Of a DNA stretch of 64,000 nt, positions 47,220 through 59,390 are shown piece by piece. The position numbers and the translations under genes were made by a program. Within the stretch, counting starts at the first letter, position 1. Every line of letters starts with the position of its first letter. This DNA is from Mangifera indica (taxonomy: Eukaryota; Streptophyta; Magnoliopsida; Sapindales; Anacardiaceae). The stretch spans positions 8,742,001 to 8,806,000 of the forward strand of contig NC_058152.1 in the NCBI RefSeq assembly GCF_011075055.1. The letters run 5' to 3'. The notes under the pieces were generated by a model. That model was not told the origin of the DNA. It did no database searches and saw only the letters and a program-made list of their open reading frames with translations.

Positions 47220-48420
47220 GGGGCTTCATTTTCTTTTTCTTATTCTTCTTCTTGAAGTGAGTTTTCAATAGCTTGTATCTCCCTCAAAGTTAAAATTCTT
47301 TTATTTGGATAATCGGCTTGGAAGTATCCATAACCATAGCACTTGAAACACTTCTTGTTAGTAAGGCTTGTATTACCTGATTTAGGCTTCTCTTTACTTA
47401 CTTCTACAACTTTTTCCTTGCCCTTATCTTTTGTAGAAGACTTAGCCTTGGTGTAAGATGAAGACCTTTTATGGTATGTAGTCCTCTTGGATAAAGTCTT
47501 GGAGATCGTGTGTTTCATGGCTTTCTTTTGCTTTTCAACTTTGATGGCTAACTTACACATATCTTTAAATGAATAATAAGTTGAAGCTCTACCCTATTTG
47601 CTATATCTTATGTAAGACCCCCATGGAACCTTGTAATGGTTTGCTTCTTCACTTCCAGTAACTTATTTCTCATTAGTAATTTTTCAAACTTTTTTATATA
47701 ACTTTCAACACTGCTATCACCTTGTTTGAGAGTAAGCAACTTTAGGTACAAGTCTTGTTTATATTTCTTGGGTAGAAACCTTCTATTTATGAGCTTCTTA
47801 AGCTTCTCTCAAAATCTTACTCTCTTTTTCCTTTTCTTCTCTCTTTGCTTCTTTAAGTCTTCCCATCATAAAGAAGCATAGTCTTTGAATTTCAAAATAG
47901 CCCTTTTGTACTTCTTCTTATCTAAATAACCTTTGTATTCAAACACCTTTTCAATTGAGTGTAACTATTCCATAAACCCTTTGAGGTTAGTGCAACTTTA
48001 TAATATTTAGCTTGAGTCCCATATCATCATCTTTATGTCTTTTTGGGGACCTAACTTGTTTTTCTTCTTCACTTGAATCATTATGAATAACCAATTCCTC
48101 TCTATAATGTCTAGGAAGAGGGTGTTATCTAACAAGCTTTCTTAGTATAGGTTGAAGGTTGGGTTGAGGCAGGGGTGGGCGATTTTGGTTCAAGTTCATA
48201 TCCCTAAGCAATTGCATGACTTGGCTCATTTAGTCCTAGAGTTGTAAGACTTGGTTCATTTGGTTTTTAAGTTCTAGGATTTCCCCTTGAAGTCTCATTT
48301 GGCCAATTTGCCAAGGTGAGGGGGTAAGGATGAGATTGATGAATCTTTCTTTTAGGCCATGTTTGAGTATGGATAGATGGGTTAGGGTTGAGGTTTTAAG
48401 GTGTTGGTATTTAGTGTTGT
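47220..48420 (-). pseudogene. Gypsy-B gag with an altered zinc knuckle
   Basis: From the right, minus strand: RRFLPKKYKQDLYLKL, LTLKQGDSSVESYIKKFEKL and then the open piece 47240-47560 (CKLAIKVEKQKKAMK, Lys/Ser-rich linker, KCFKCYGYGYFQADYPN). This is the gag of chromovirus-like gypsy elements. The knuckle expected as C-x2-C-x4-H-x4-C reads C, C, Tyr, Tyr, so zinc binding is probably lost. Earlier gag carries stops and shifts. Confidence 0.82.
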
Positions 48421-48630
48421 GGGGATAATTAGGTTGGGAATGTGTTTGAAGTGTTCATGTGAGAATTTTGGTTAAGGTAGGTTTAAGTATGTGTTTGGGC
48501 TAGAAAATGGTTTGGTTTTAGGCAAAGTTTATGTTTCGTGAATAATACCTATTGATGAACAGTAACTTTCGATTAGAAACAGTAATTCCTAAATGAACAA
48601 AATCACAATTAGCTTATACAAACAACTAAG

Positions 48631-48642
48631 GCTCTAATACCA
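48631..48642 (-). promoter_or_regulatory. Primer-binding site of Gypsy-B
   Basis: Minus-strand TGGTATTAGAGC, one change from the initiator-Met PBS, a few bases from the 5' LTR. Confidence 0.75.
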
Positions 48643-48645
48643 AAT

Positions 48646-49624
48646 TAATGCAAAACACCATGTATGAGCAAGAAATCTAAAAAGGGTGAACTAGAAAACA
48701 TTGTTCACTCCAAATTGCACTACTTTATAATTTCTTCAAATTAGGCCTCAAATGCAATTCCAATGTAGTCAAGCTTCATACACAAGTATTTATAACACAT
48801 TAAACTATCATATTATCAAATGTTGTACAAATATTGATCAAGGCAAGGCAAGACAATCAAAAAAGGAAGAAATAACAGTGACAATTCTATAATTTTTTAT
48901 GCAACTCTCTGCCATGACAAGGTAAAAACAATACACACACACATACACTAAAATGACACCAAATTGGAACACAAGTATAATAAGGCATAAAGGATAAATC
49001 CACCAACTTTGGAACTCTACCACCACTCCCTAAACATAAGAGAATGGATAAAGGAATTGAGAGGAATAAATGCTTTAAGCTTTTACAGTAAAAATGACAA
49101 AGTTCCTAAAAGTCCTTTTACATTGGAATGCCTAGCCTTTATATAAAATGGGCTTGGAGCAATACTTGCATAATTTTAACAAAAAAAAAAAAAATCTCAT
49201 TTAGATAAACTAAACTCTTCAAATTAAGCTAAGTCATTCACTCCCTAATTGAGTCATGCCTTATTAATTTGCATGGAGACAAAAGTGGTTGCCTTTTCCC
49301 TTAAATCTAGGGACTATGTCTCTAACTTTGGCAACTAATTCCACTTGGTTCAAAAGTAACTAAATTGAATTGTTTTGGGGCTCAATGGGTTTCCTTGTTG
49401 CTTTTGGATGGCTTGGACTCTTAAAGAGGTTTCACTTCGACTTTATTTGGTTTAAAGAAGTAGCTTATTCATATGGGTCTTAAACCCATTCAAGGAGGTT
49501 ATACCTAAAAGAGAGATTAGGCTTGTTTAAGGCTTGAACTCTAACCTTTATGGATCTTTGGCTTGCTAGGAAGCTTATGGCTTGCTTGTGACCCGAATTT
49601 GGAGAGGGAACTAGATATGCATCA
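48646..49624 (-). repeat. 5' LTR of Gypsy-B (979 bp)
   Basis: Bounded by the PBS on the left and the TSD GATGC (49625-49629) on the right. Its outer end has the 8-bp inverted terminus ATGCATCA. Related sequence recurs as the probable solo LTR at 61101-62091. Confidence 0.88.
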
Positions 49625-50811
49625 GATGCCTAATAGATTTGTATACTAAACAAAATCAACTTGATAAAGAGGAGATGCCCTACATAAGATAAAAACTTAC
49701 TTTTCCAAGAATAAATTCTCCCAATAATTTTGTCTACTAAAGGCTTATAATCTTTACTTGAAAGCTTAGAAGAAATCATTGGCACACTAGGATAAGTAAA
49801 AGGAATCTTGCCTTCTTCCATATTAAGAGTCTCTAAAATAATCTTCCTTTCCTTCTTCCTAACCCTGGAAAGAAAAATACAACTCTTAGAATTATTGGCT
49901 TTCAATTCAGACCATTTATGAAAGACTCAAGAGCCTCTTTAATAATCAAGATAAACTTGATTTTAGCTTTGCAAAAAATAAGAAGATTGTTAACAAAAAA
50001 AGATGTGTTATGACATTCTTCTTACATCTCTAATGGAACTCAAAATTCTTCTTCAAAGATGTCTTCCAAAGAATTCTAAAGAACATCTTCATAGGAATAA
50101 CAAAAAAATAAGGAGACATGGGGTCTCCTTGTCTAAGCCCTCTAAAACTTGTAAAAAAAGCTTCAAGCTTACCATTGATGCAAATTGAAAAGGAAGGAGT
50201 TGAAATAAGTTCCTTGATCCAATTAATAAATGAAAAATAGAGGCCAATTATTTTTAGAATCATTAAATAAAATTCCAATTAGGCCTTAAGAAGGTCCACT
50301 TTTATGCCACACCATTTGGTTTTATACCCCTTTTCATGGTAATTATGCATAAGTTCTTGACAAAGCAAAATATTGTCCCCAATCTTCCTTCCCTCAACAA
50401 ATGTTGTTTTGGGTTTACTAAGGAAATTATGAAGAATGCCCTTAAGTTTATTAGCCCAGATCTTGGTAATACACTTATAGATGGTGTTACAACAAGAAAT
50501 TAACCTATAATCTTTATAAAATGAAGGATTAAGGCATTTAAAAATAAAAGCAATAATTTTTAGAAGAGATCCGGATTTGAAGAAGTCTTGAATTACTTTT
50601 ATCACCTCTTTACCCATAACACTCCAAGCTTTCTTGAAAAAATAAACCCCAAAACCATCCAACCCTAGAGCCTTCTCATTATCCATACTAAACATGACAT
50701 CCTTCTCTTCCTCATCCGACACCTCTCTCACTATTTGATTAGCAATCTCATCCATAATTTTTTAATTGATCACCGAAGCTAACTCTTTTTCATTAATCTC
50801 TAAATTGGATT
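49625..50811 (-). pseudogene. LINE reverse transcriptase (N-terminal and core), catalytic site lost
   Basis: Minus strand from 50755: DEIANQIVREVSDEEEKDVMF, then LGLDGFGVYFFKKAWSVMGKE, DYRLISCCNTIYKCITKIWANK, VEGRKIGDNILLCQELMHNYH, KVDLLKA. Then 50278-50030 with FSFINWIKELI and GLRQGDPMSPYFFVIPMK. The catalytic FADD position reads FVNN (49986-49994), both Asp codons changed to Asn. 49905-49630 follows (MKANNSKSCIFLSR, YPSVPMISSKL, DKIIGRIYSWKSKFLSYVG). This is ORF2 of a plant LINE. Frames are split, the 5' part (endonuclease, ORF1) is cut off by Copia-2 and Gypsy-B interrupts the other side. Confidence 0.88.
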
Positions 50812-51206
50812 TGTAAGTGAAAATTAATAATTTTAGAATCAAAGAAAATGTATACTTGAATTGTAATTCCTATGTTCTTTGATGATGTTTAATGATCCAA
50901 GCATTCTAAATAACAATCCACAACATAATTTACCTTCTTGCTTTTCTGGATTTTGTAAATTTAGGTTTGTGTATTTTGTATTGTTTTCTTGCAGGGGAGA
51001 AGAGAAGAAGTAGCTCTTTTTCCTTTACGTAACTTCTTTTATATATTAAAGAGGTAGTCGGGATCTTAAACTTTAAATCCTAGTTGTTGTTAGCTCTTAT
51101 CCTATAACTACCAAGGGTAGATACATAATTTTAATTACAGGGGTTATTATGACATTTCAAGCATAGTGAATCAGGTTAACCCATTATGGGTGGATTGGAT
51201 CTGATA
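50812..51206 (-). repeat. 3' LTR of Copia-2 (395 bp)
   Basis: Minus-strand start TATCAGATCC follows the PPT GAGTGGGAGA (51207-51216). Its other end is ACTTACA. It matches 63533-63794 over the first two thirds at roughly 80-85% by eye, with a small deletion in one copy. Confidence 0.88.
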
Positions 51207-51216
51207 TCTCCCACTC

Positions 51217-52350
51217 ATATATGATGGATGATCTGAACTAGAACTTTTATCCAAAAATATCACATAATAGAGTAATTCATACCGACAAATATGTCATGTG
51301 ATCTTACAAGCTAACTTACACATGGGAGCTAATTTACTATACATCTGTTAGAAATAACATAGTCGCTTCAACCCAAATAAAATGATAAAATTTTAGTCTC
51401 ATAGCACCCCAGACTTAATCGATCACATTAGCTCCCTTTAATTCCTCATTTGTTAGTATGTTATTTTCCTATATATTTATGATCAAGTCCATTCTCCCGT
51501 ACAAGTGACATGATCGACCGACCAATGGATACACATTATATGTAAGTTTTTCTCTTCTACACGAAATTCTTAATTTAAACTCAATTGCTTTTCTAGTCAT
51601 GTTTTATAGACCAATTCGTGTATGGCTATAGGTGTCAAGCTAAGATAGCAACATTAAGAGTAAATATCAAATAACAACAAAGAGTCTAAAGGCACCAATA
51701 TAATGTAATCCTCATAATTCTCACACAGTAAGGAAGCAAGGATTCATTCTCTCACTACTTCAAATTGTCATCTTACTTATGCATACATGATATGAATCAT
51801 GTGTTATAATGTGTATTTCTCAAATGTCATTACCAACACTGTACAAATCTTAGTTCAATCGTTGTATCTAATGTCTAACCGGAGCTCTTAATAATCCATC
51901 CAATCTTGCAAGTATTACCATATATTAAGAACTCACATTTAACATTCACAGGTTATTTGGATGTAGGGAATCCAAGCCGGTCATAGCTAAATTTATCGAT
52001 TCATGACCTCATCTTAATTAATCATCAAGGTGACATGTTTAATAATAATAATTCATTTCTTAAGTAACTCTTCTCTTCTATATACGCTCTCTTAACGTCA
52101 TCAATCTTAAGAAATATGTCTCATCTTTGCATCCTCTGTGTGTGTTAAAAGCCATTGTTCTTGTAAGTCAATCTCAAACTTATATGACATTATGATCTTG
52201 TTAAGCTTTTAAAATAATGTGTATATAGAGAAACACCAAGAATTCAGACATGTGAATAAAAACAAAAAACGAAAAATTTAAATTCTTCGGTTTTTCAATG
52301 TTGTGCTATAAGTATAATATATACTTAACAATTTATCTATCATATTCTTC
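51217..52350 (-). other. Noncoding 3' part of Copia-2
   Basis: No ORF. The part from 51215 to about 51930 is the inverted counterpart of 7700-8383 in Copia-1 (shared cognates of 'ATGATCAAGTCCA', 'CACCCCAGACTTA', 'AAGCTAAGATAGCAACA'). Confidence 0.6.
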
Positions 52351-52359
52351 ACAAACCAA

Positions 52360-54125
52360 GAGATTTAACATATACTTCTCTCAGAATCAATTTAGTTAAA
52401 GGATTGCAACCATATTATGTGTAGAAATATATCATACAATCACTTCCTTCTTCAAAATGATGCTTTTGATAAAGTTATATCTAGTATCCATATGTTTGGT
52501 TTTATTATGAAATTTGGGATTTTTTGTGAAAGTTATCACAACTTGATTATTACAATGTATGACAATCAAATGAACTGTTTCATCCTATACACCTAAATTC
52601 TCAAAAAATCTTCTTAACCAAACAACTTTTTGCATAGTTGTAGAACAAGCTACAAATCTGGCTTTCATTGTGGATAAGACTATGCATGTCTTTTTTTTGC
52701 TGCTTCAAGATATGGTGCCTTTTTGTAGTAAGAAAACATAACCAGAAGTTGATTTGTACTGGTCTAAATCACCACTTAAGTTAGCATCCGAAAAGCCAAT
52801 AATACGTAAATCTAATCTTTGATAGCATAAGCAGTAATCTATAGTGCCTTTTAGATATCTGAATATCCTTTTGATAGTCTTCTAGTGTTCTCTTCCAAGG
52901 TTCAATTGATATCGATTGATTAACCTGATAATGAAACAAATATCGAGGTAAGTATACATCATAGTGTACATAAGACTTCCAATCGCATTTGAATAAGGTA
53001 CTAAAAACATTTAATTTCTTTTGTTTTGAGTCTTTGGAAACATGTCTTGGCTTAACAAATTGCCTTTTGACGCAGGATTATCTATGAGTTTATAGTTCAC
53101 CATGTTGAATTGTTTTTAGAATTTTTTAGATATAATGCTCTTGTGACATAACTAAAAGTTTCTTAAAACGATCTCTTTTGATTTAAATACCTAAGATATA
53201 ATTTGCTTCACCCATATACTTTATGTCAAAATTTGTTAAAAACCAATTTTTAATGATCATTACATACTCCTAATCACCCTAAACTATTATTACATCATCC
53301 ATATAAAGGGATAGAATTCTAAACTTGTCATCAGACCTTTTCACATAAGCATGGTAGTTTTGTTCTAACATCTTAAAATTATAAGACAATAGAGCCTTAT
53401 GAAAATTCAGGTACCATTGTCTTGATGACTATTTTAAGTCATGAATTGATCTTTGGAGCTTGCATACTTTGTACTTTTGACCTTTTACCATGAAACCTAT
53501 AAGTTGGCCTATGTAGATCTTTTTGTCAGGTTCATTATTAAGGAAAGTTGTTTTGACATCCATTTGATGCAATTTTAGATCAAAATGTGCTACTGCAACT
53601 AAAATTACACGGATTGAAGTAAATCTCACAATAGGCAAAAAAGTTTAAGATGAGTTTATACCTTTTTGTTAGGTATAACCTTTTGCCATAAGATGAGTTT
53701 TGTATCTGTCTATTGAGCCATCCACCTGACATTTAATTTTGAGAATCCATTTATTCCCAATGGATTTCTAACTTGGTGACAAGTCTACCAAACTCCAAAC
53801 TTGGTTAATTTCCATGGATTTTATTACTTCCTTCAATGTTCTTACCATCTTTCCTTATTAAGAGATGATAAAACTTCTTTGATATTTTTAGACTCTTTAT
53901 CTTTAAGAGGAGTGGTTATGAAAACTTCGTTTTCAATTCCAAAACATCGTTTAGGGATTCTAGGATGTTCCCTCCTACGTAATTGAAGATCATTGTTCTT
54001 ACTATCTGGAATAGGTTGAAGCTTAATCTTATTGCTTCCACTATCTAGAACAAGTAAAGGCATTATCTTTTATGAAATACCTGATGGTTTTTGAGATGTA
54101 CCTTCTTCACATTCCTCTTCTATCT
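52360..54125 (-). pseudogene. Copia-2 reverse transcriptase and RNase H (broken)
   Basis: Minus strand, starting at about 53870 with an acidic linker. The RT piece 53638-53429 is open (FTSIRVILVAVAHFDLKLHQ, MDVKTTFLNNEPDKKIYIGQ, KVCKLQRSIHDLK). The catalytic LYMDDVII lies near 53300 and keeps its DD. RNase H follows (FRMLT, then KKAPYLEAAKK, PLTK near 52370). Stops are frequent. MDVKT..LN is typical of Copia RT. The frame upstream joins the integrase part across Gypsy-A. Confidence 0.85.
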
Positions 54126-54130
54126 CATAC

Positions 54131-54911
54131 TGATCTATTTCAAGGTCACTTGAAACTTTACGTTCAAAGTTTAGGTGAGTTCAAGCAAGAATCAAGCTAT
54201 CATCTCATTACAAACAAATTATCCTGCAAACAAAACAATATAATGATCAAGATAACTCCAGGGCTTAAACGATAACTCTACTGGCCAAGGATGATCTACC
54301 ACAAATTTTAGTCATAGGAGATTGGTTAAAGGAAAGTTGTGCTCAAGAACACAATACATATAATTTCAATTAGTAGAAGCTAACCTTTTGCATGTGTTAA
54401 TCAAGTGTTATATAGGCTTCAAAAACAATAATATAAGCAAGTTTTGAAATAAAAATACATTAAACTCATGAGCCTTGCAATCATATCCAAGATAAACATT
54501 AGTTTATGTGTTATGCCCAAAAGGGAAAGGGGATAAGTTGTCACCCACATTGTCATTCCTTGCCTTGTTGAATTAAGTAAATCTTAAGCTTGTCACTTCT
54601 TTCCTTGTCTCCTTACCTTTGGCTTCCTTTGACCTTGCTTGCAATTCCTATGATGACTAACATACTACTAATAAAGTTCAATTACATAAAGCACAAATGA
54701 ACTAATACACAATTAATTAAGCATCAATTAAGATAAACAACTCCATTGGGCTTAGATATTAGTCTTGGATCCAATTGATTGAATTACACTAAATGAAGCT
54801 GAAGGAACTAGGATGGTCGAATGCTAGAGGAAGTGAGCTTGGGCTTAGGCTTGCTTATTGGCCTTAGAAGTGTTAGAGTTTGATTGCAAGGTCTTAGCCA
54901 AATCTTCATCA
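54131..54911 (-). repeat. 3' LTR of Gypsy-A (781 bp)
   Basis: Pairs with 57343-58136. The outer end TGATCTATTTC is next to the TSD CATAC; the inner end TGATGAAGATT (minus) follows a short purine tract. Confidence 0.9.
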
Positions 54912-55400
54912 TCTTTCTCAGGTTAAGAAGAATTTGTCCTCAAATCTAAAAGGTTCTCATCCTCTAAGTATAGCGCCAACTCTCCCATATTAAAGGTTGT
55001 CGAGACTTATTCAAATTCATTTAGAATCACCACCTTGTATGTATTGTCTTCAACCGTTGCAATGATTTCAAAAGGATCATTAACTTTTAGGGCTAGTCTA
55101 CTCTTTCTCTTGGGTGGAAACCTTTCTTTTCTCAAGTGCAACCAAACTAAGTCCCCTAGTTGATATGTAGAAGGTTTCTTATACTTGTTAGCTCTCCTCT
55201 TGTATGCTTCATTTGCTTTCTCAATTTGAATTTTGATGTTTTCATGAAACTTCTTCATTGTCCTCTCTTTTATTACAAGTAATGCATAAATCGGATTGTG
55301 CTCAAGTATGGTCCTCTTAATTTGGCTACCACTCAAAAACAAGTTTTCTTTCTTAGTTACTACTTCTTTTGGTGAGTGGTGGAGTTAATTTAGACTAAGG
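54912..55400 (-). pseudogene. Gypsy-A integrase C-terminus fused to the post-protease linker
   Basis: Open piece 55342-55007. It begins FLSGSQIKRTILEHNPIYALLV, which is the linker that normally sits between protease and RT. It then passes directly (near 55264) into KFHENIKIQIEKANEAYKRRANK, DLVWLHLRKERFP and DPFEIIATVEDNTYKV, the integrase C-terminal module. All RT, RNase H and integrase core are therefore missing by an in-frame deletion. The tail ends with LDLRTNSS at about 54940, next to the PPT. Confidence 0.85.
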
Positions 55401-55439
55401 GGTGCTAAGGTAATAAGTTTTCCATTGAACCGACATGAA

Positions 55440-55780
55440 TAAGTATTTCTTTTGCCATCATGTTTAACATCTCTATCATACTGTCAAAGTCTCCTTAACA
55501 ACAAATGACAAGTATCCATAAGAATTATATCACACAAAACCTCATTAATGTAATTCTTACCAATATAGAAAGGTATAAGCACTTGCCTTGATATTTGAAG
55601 ACTAGTACCATTACTTAGCCATTGAAGTTTGAATGGGTGAGGGTGTGGTGATGAAGGCAATTAAAGCTTCTTAACAAGTGTAGTAGACATCGCATTAGCA
55701 TAACTCTTACTATCCACTATGATTGAACATACTTTGGTGTTGATAGTGCATCTAGTTTGGAAAATGTTAAGTCTTTGATC
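55440..55780 (-). pseudogene. Gypsy-A protease (broken)
   Basis: Minus-strand conceptual pieces: LVKKL, KLQWLSNGTSLQISRQVLIP, FYIGKNYINEVLCDIILMDT. Close to the Gypsy-B protease but with stops and shifts; the DSG region near 55710 is altered. Confidence 0.72.
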
Positions 55781-55799
55781 TTTATTATAGTTGTTTTGG

Positions 55800-56780
55800 A
55801 CCTATAAGGCTATCTTAAGTACCAGTATATTGTCATTATCCACCTCCTCAATCATTTCTTCCTCTTCTTCATCTTCGACCGAGTCTTCATCACTCTCATA
55901 CTTTTCATTCTTCATGCATTGATAAGTTTCCTTAATTGCTTGGATCTTTATAAAAGTCATCACCTTTTGGTTAGGGCAATTGGCTTAGAAGTATCCATAT
56001 CTATGGCACTTGAAACATTTCTTGTTATTTTGGTTGGTTCTTGTCAGATTGGATTTGTCCTTGTGTTGATTAATCATCTTTCTTTGCCTTTGTCTCTAAA
56101 TGAAGTTTCAGGTTTAGTATAGAAAGAGGACCCTTTGGAAAATGAGGTTCTTTCAGTATAGATTTTGGTGGTCAAAATCTTTATGGCCTTTCTTTACTTC
56201 TCAATCTTAATGGCAAGTTTGCATACATCTTCAAAGGAATAATAGGGTTGCAACTCTACCATATTAGCTACGCCTTGTCTTAGGTCTTCAAGAAATTAAG
56301 CAATAGTTTGCTAATTTAATTTGGATACTTCACTTTTCATCATGAGCTTTTCAAACTCCCTAATATACTCCTCTACACTACTATCTCTTTATTTGAGGGT
56401 GTCAAGTTTTAAGTATAACTTTACTTATGGTTTTCAGGCAAGAATCGTTTCTTAAGTAACTTTTTTAATTTCTCCCATGTTCTAACCCTTTTTTTCCCTT
56501 CTCTACTTTTTTGTTTCTTAATATTCTCCCACTATAGTGAGGCATAATCCTTACCTTAAACTTTAATATAGCCAGCTTGCACTTCTTTTCATCAAAATAA
56601 CCTTTGTATTCAAACACCTTTTCAATAGAATAGAGCGAATTAACAAAGTCATTGGGGTTAAGGTTACCCTTAAAGTCTGGAATATCAATCTTAAGTCCAT
56701 GGTAATCATTCATGGGTCTTCTCTTCCTCCTAGTGTCTTCATTATCATTAGAGTCACTAAAAACAAATAATTCCTATTCA
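55800..56780 (-). pseudogene. Gypsy-A gag (broken)
   Basis: From the right: open piece 56713-56465 (DYHGLKIDIPDFKGNLNPND, FVNSLYSIEKVFEYKGYF), the classic start of a chromovirus-like gag. Then come degraded parts and a zinc knuckle near 55990 reading KCFKCHRYGYF, stop, ANCPN. The His of C-x2-C-x4-H-x4-C is Tyr, as in Gypsy-B. Confidence 0.8.
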
Positions 56781-57328
56781 TAATGTGTGGGTAGGGGTGC
56801 TTATCTAAGTGGTCTTTAGCAATAAAAGAGTTGGTGAGGTAGAGGTGATAGTGTTCGAATGTGTTGAGGTGGATTAAGTGTTTGGTTTGGGTGTATGTCC
56901 CTTACAAGTTATAGGATTTGGTCTAGTTGTTCCCTAAGCTCATAGATCTCTCTTTGGAGCTTTTGATATCCAAATTGCCAATGATGGGGTAGGGAAGATG
57001 ATTCATTCTTTTGGGACATTTTAGTGTTTGTATTGTAGGTTAAATAAGATATAGTTAGTGTTTGAGGTATAGTTTGTATGAATAGAAGGTTTAGTCTCGG
57101 CTTTGATTGTGTCTATTCTTGGGCAATTTTTGGGTAAGTGTTTGTGTATAGTGATGTGTAATGTTTTGAGTTAAGAAAATGTGTGGAATAAGGTTTGTGT
57201 TTACGCTAATATGTAGGTAGAAAGACATAGTAAAAAAAGAATGCATACAAAAAGATTTCAATACACAAACCAGCTAAATAATTTCTAGCAACAATTAAGT
57301 TTAAAGAAAACTCGCCTCTTCAACCAAA

Positions 57329-57340
57329 GCTCTGATATCA
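57329..57340 (-). promoter_or_regulatory. Primer-binding site of Gypsy-A
   Basis: Minus-strand TGATATCAGAGC, one change from the initiator-Met PBS, 2 bases from the LTR. Confidence 0.8.
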
Positions 57341-57342
57341 AT

Positions 57343-58136
57343 TGATCTGTTTCTAGGTCACTTGAAACTTTAAGTTCAAAGTTTAGGTGAGTTCAAGCAA
57401 GAATCAAGTCATCCTCTCAAGTTAATAATTCGATCAAGTGAGAAAGTAGTTACAAACAAACAATCATGCAAACAAAACAATATAATAAGCAAGATAACTC
57501 TAAGGCTTAAAGGACAACTCCACTAGTCGAGGATGATCCACTACCAATCCTAGTCACAAGAGATTTGCTAAAGGAAAGTTGTGCTCAAAAACACAATGCA
57601 TATAATTCATTCAACAAAAGCTAGCTTTTTACATGAGCTAATCAAACATTTATATAGGCTTCAAAAAACAATAAAATAAGCAAGTTTTGAATTCAAAATA
57701 CATTAAAATAATGAGCCTTGAAATCCTATCCAAGATAAACATTAGTTTATATGTTATGCTTAAAAGGGAAAGGGGATAAGTTGCCACCCACATTGTTATT
57801 CCTTGCCTTGCCAAATTGAGTAAATTTTGAGCTTGTCACTTGTTTCCTTGCCTTTGGCTTCCTTTGACCTTGCTTGCAATTCTTATGATGAATGACATGC
57901 TATAATAAAGTTCAATTACACAAAGCACAAATTAACTAATACAAAATTAATTAAGCATCAATTAAGATAAACAACTCCATTAGGCTTAGATATTAGTCTT
58001 GGATCCAATTGATTGAACTGTACCCAAATGAAGAACTTGGACCCAAAGGAACTAGGATGGCCGAATGGTAGAGGAAGTGAGCTTAGGCTCGAGCTTGCTT
58101 GTGTTATGCCTAAAGGTCTTGGTTGAATCTTTATCA
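57343..58136 (-). repeat. 5' LTR of Gypsy-A (794 bp)
   Basis: Aligns with 54131-54911 with scattered changes and a few small indels; outer end followed by the TSD CATAC. Confidence 0.9.
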
Positions 58137-59390
58137 CATACAAATGAAGACTTTTATCAATGTCACCCTTGTTAGGAAAGTCGTCTTTTATGAATGGTGC
58201 ATCTTTAGATTCTATTTCAATCATTCTTCCATTAGAGTCCTCCCTATGAACGTGTACCTTTTGGAGTGTTATGAGTATCTTATAAAGATACATTTCTTTT
58301 CTCTTGGTCCCAATTTTCAAAATTTACTAGAGGTGTCATGGATGTATACTGCTGACCCTAGGGTTGTATAATATTCAAGTCAAGTTTTCTACCTGTATAT
58401 AACTCATAAGGAGAGGAAATAAATGACTTAGTGGGCACTTAACTAAATACATAAGTCGTAGTTAATAGGGCATCTCCCTTATATGAAATTGGAAGATTTG
58501 CTTGCATTATCATAGACCAAACCATTTCTAACAAAGTTCGATTTTTTCTCTCCGCTATACTATTTTGTTGTGAGTTCTTAGAATCGTTAGTTGCCACACA
58601 ATTCATTTTTTACTATATAATTCCTTAAATTTAGTATATAAATATTTATGACCTTGATCAGTTTTCAAGGCTTTTATTCTTCTGTCTTACTGATTCTCAA
58701 CTTCATTTATATAATGTCTAAAACAATTTATTGTTTTTAACTTACGAGAGATCAGATAGACATGACCAAAATGTGAATAATTATCTATGAAAATGATGAA
58801 ATAGAATGCACATGTTCTAACTCTGACATTTAAAGGACCACAAATATCTGAGTGTACATGTTACGAAGGAAGCTCAACTCTAAAAGTTTTACCAAAAGGT
58901 TTTCTAATAGTTTTTTCTATTAAATAATGCTCATAAATAAGTAGATCTAATTTTGTGATAGGTCCTAATAAACCTTCACGGGCCAGTCTATTCATTTTAT
59001 CTTGGCTAATGTGCCCTAATCAACATGTCATATATTTGCATCCACATCCAGACTATTAGGATTTGCAAATAATAAAAAACTAATAGAATTATTATAATTA
59101 CATAATGAGTTGTCTAGTACCATAAAACCTTTTGACAAAAATCAAAATTCATAATATATAGTATCACAATAAATTTTAAGCAAGTTCTATGAGAAAAATA
59201 AATTGTATCCTAGCTTAATAAAACAAACACAAAGAGAAAATTTCATCGAATTTATGGAACGTATAGGACTTTATATAGGTATAAGGTTTAAACACTATGC
59301 AAAACTAATTTGTATATGTCTATTCCTTTTACTTATACTTTTGTGTTATTGCTCATATAAATCTATCATGTTTCCCTCAATATTTAATGA
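58137..59390 (-). pseudogene. Copia-2 integrase region (broken)
   Basis: Minus-strand pieces: LGTLAKI-type GAG-pre-integrase cognate near 59010, WSCLSDLS near 58760, NSIAERKNRTLLEMVWSMI near 58560-58510 (the A-E-R-K-N-R-T motif of Copia integrase), PTKSFISSPYELYTGRKLD near 58440-58380. Stops throughout. The frame runs into the Gypsy-A insertion at 58137. Confidence 0.8.

Larger units (their letters stand above)
46048..49624 (-). mobile_element. Internally deleted Ty3/Gypsy element, Gypsy-B (gag and protease only)
   Basis: The ends are TGATGCAT...ATGCATCA, with the target duplication GATGC at 46043-46047 and 49625-49629. The 5' LTR (48646-49624) is full length (979 bp). The 3' LTR (46048 to about 46634) lacks its inner part. 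A PBS resembling initiator-Met (TGGTATTAGAGC) lies at 48631-48642. Inside are gag and protease only; RT, RNase H and integrase are gone. It inserted into the LINE RT region in the same orientation. Gypsy-A at 54.1 kb has a similar plan. Confidence 0.88.
54131..58136 (-). mobile_element. Internally deleted Ty3/Gypsy element, Gypsy-A, nested in Copia-2
   Basis: The LTRs are 54131-54911 (3') and 57343-58136 (5'), with ends TGATC...TCATCA/TTATCA and the target duplication CATAC at 54126-54130 and 58137-58141. The PBS TGATATCAGAGC is at 57329-57340 (minus). Internal DNA holds gag, protease and then, after a deletion of RT, RNase H and the integrase core, the integrase C-terminus. The host is the segment of Copia-2 between integrase and RT. 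Confidence 0.92.
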
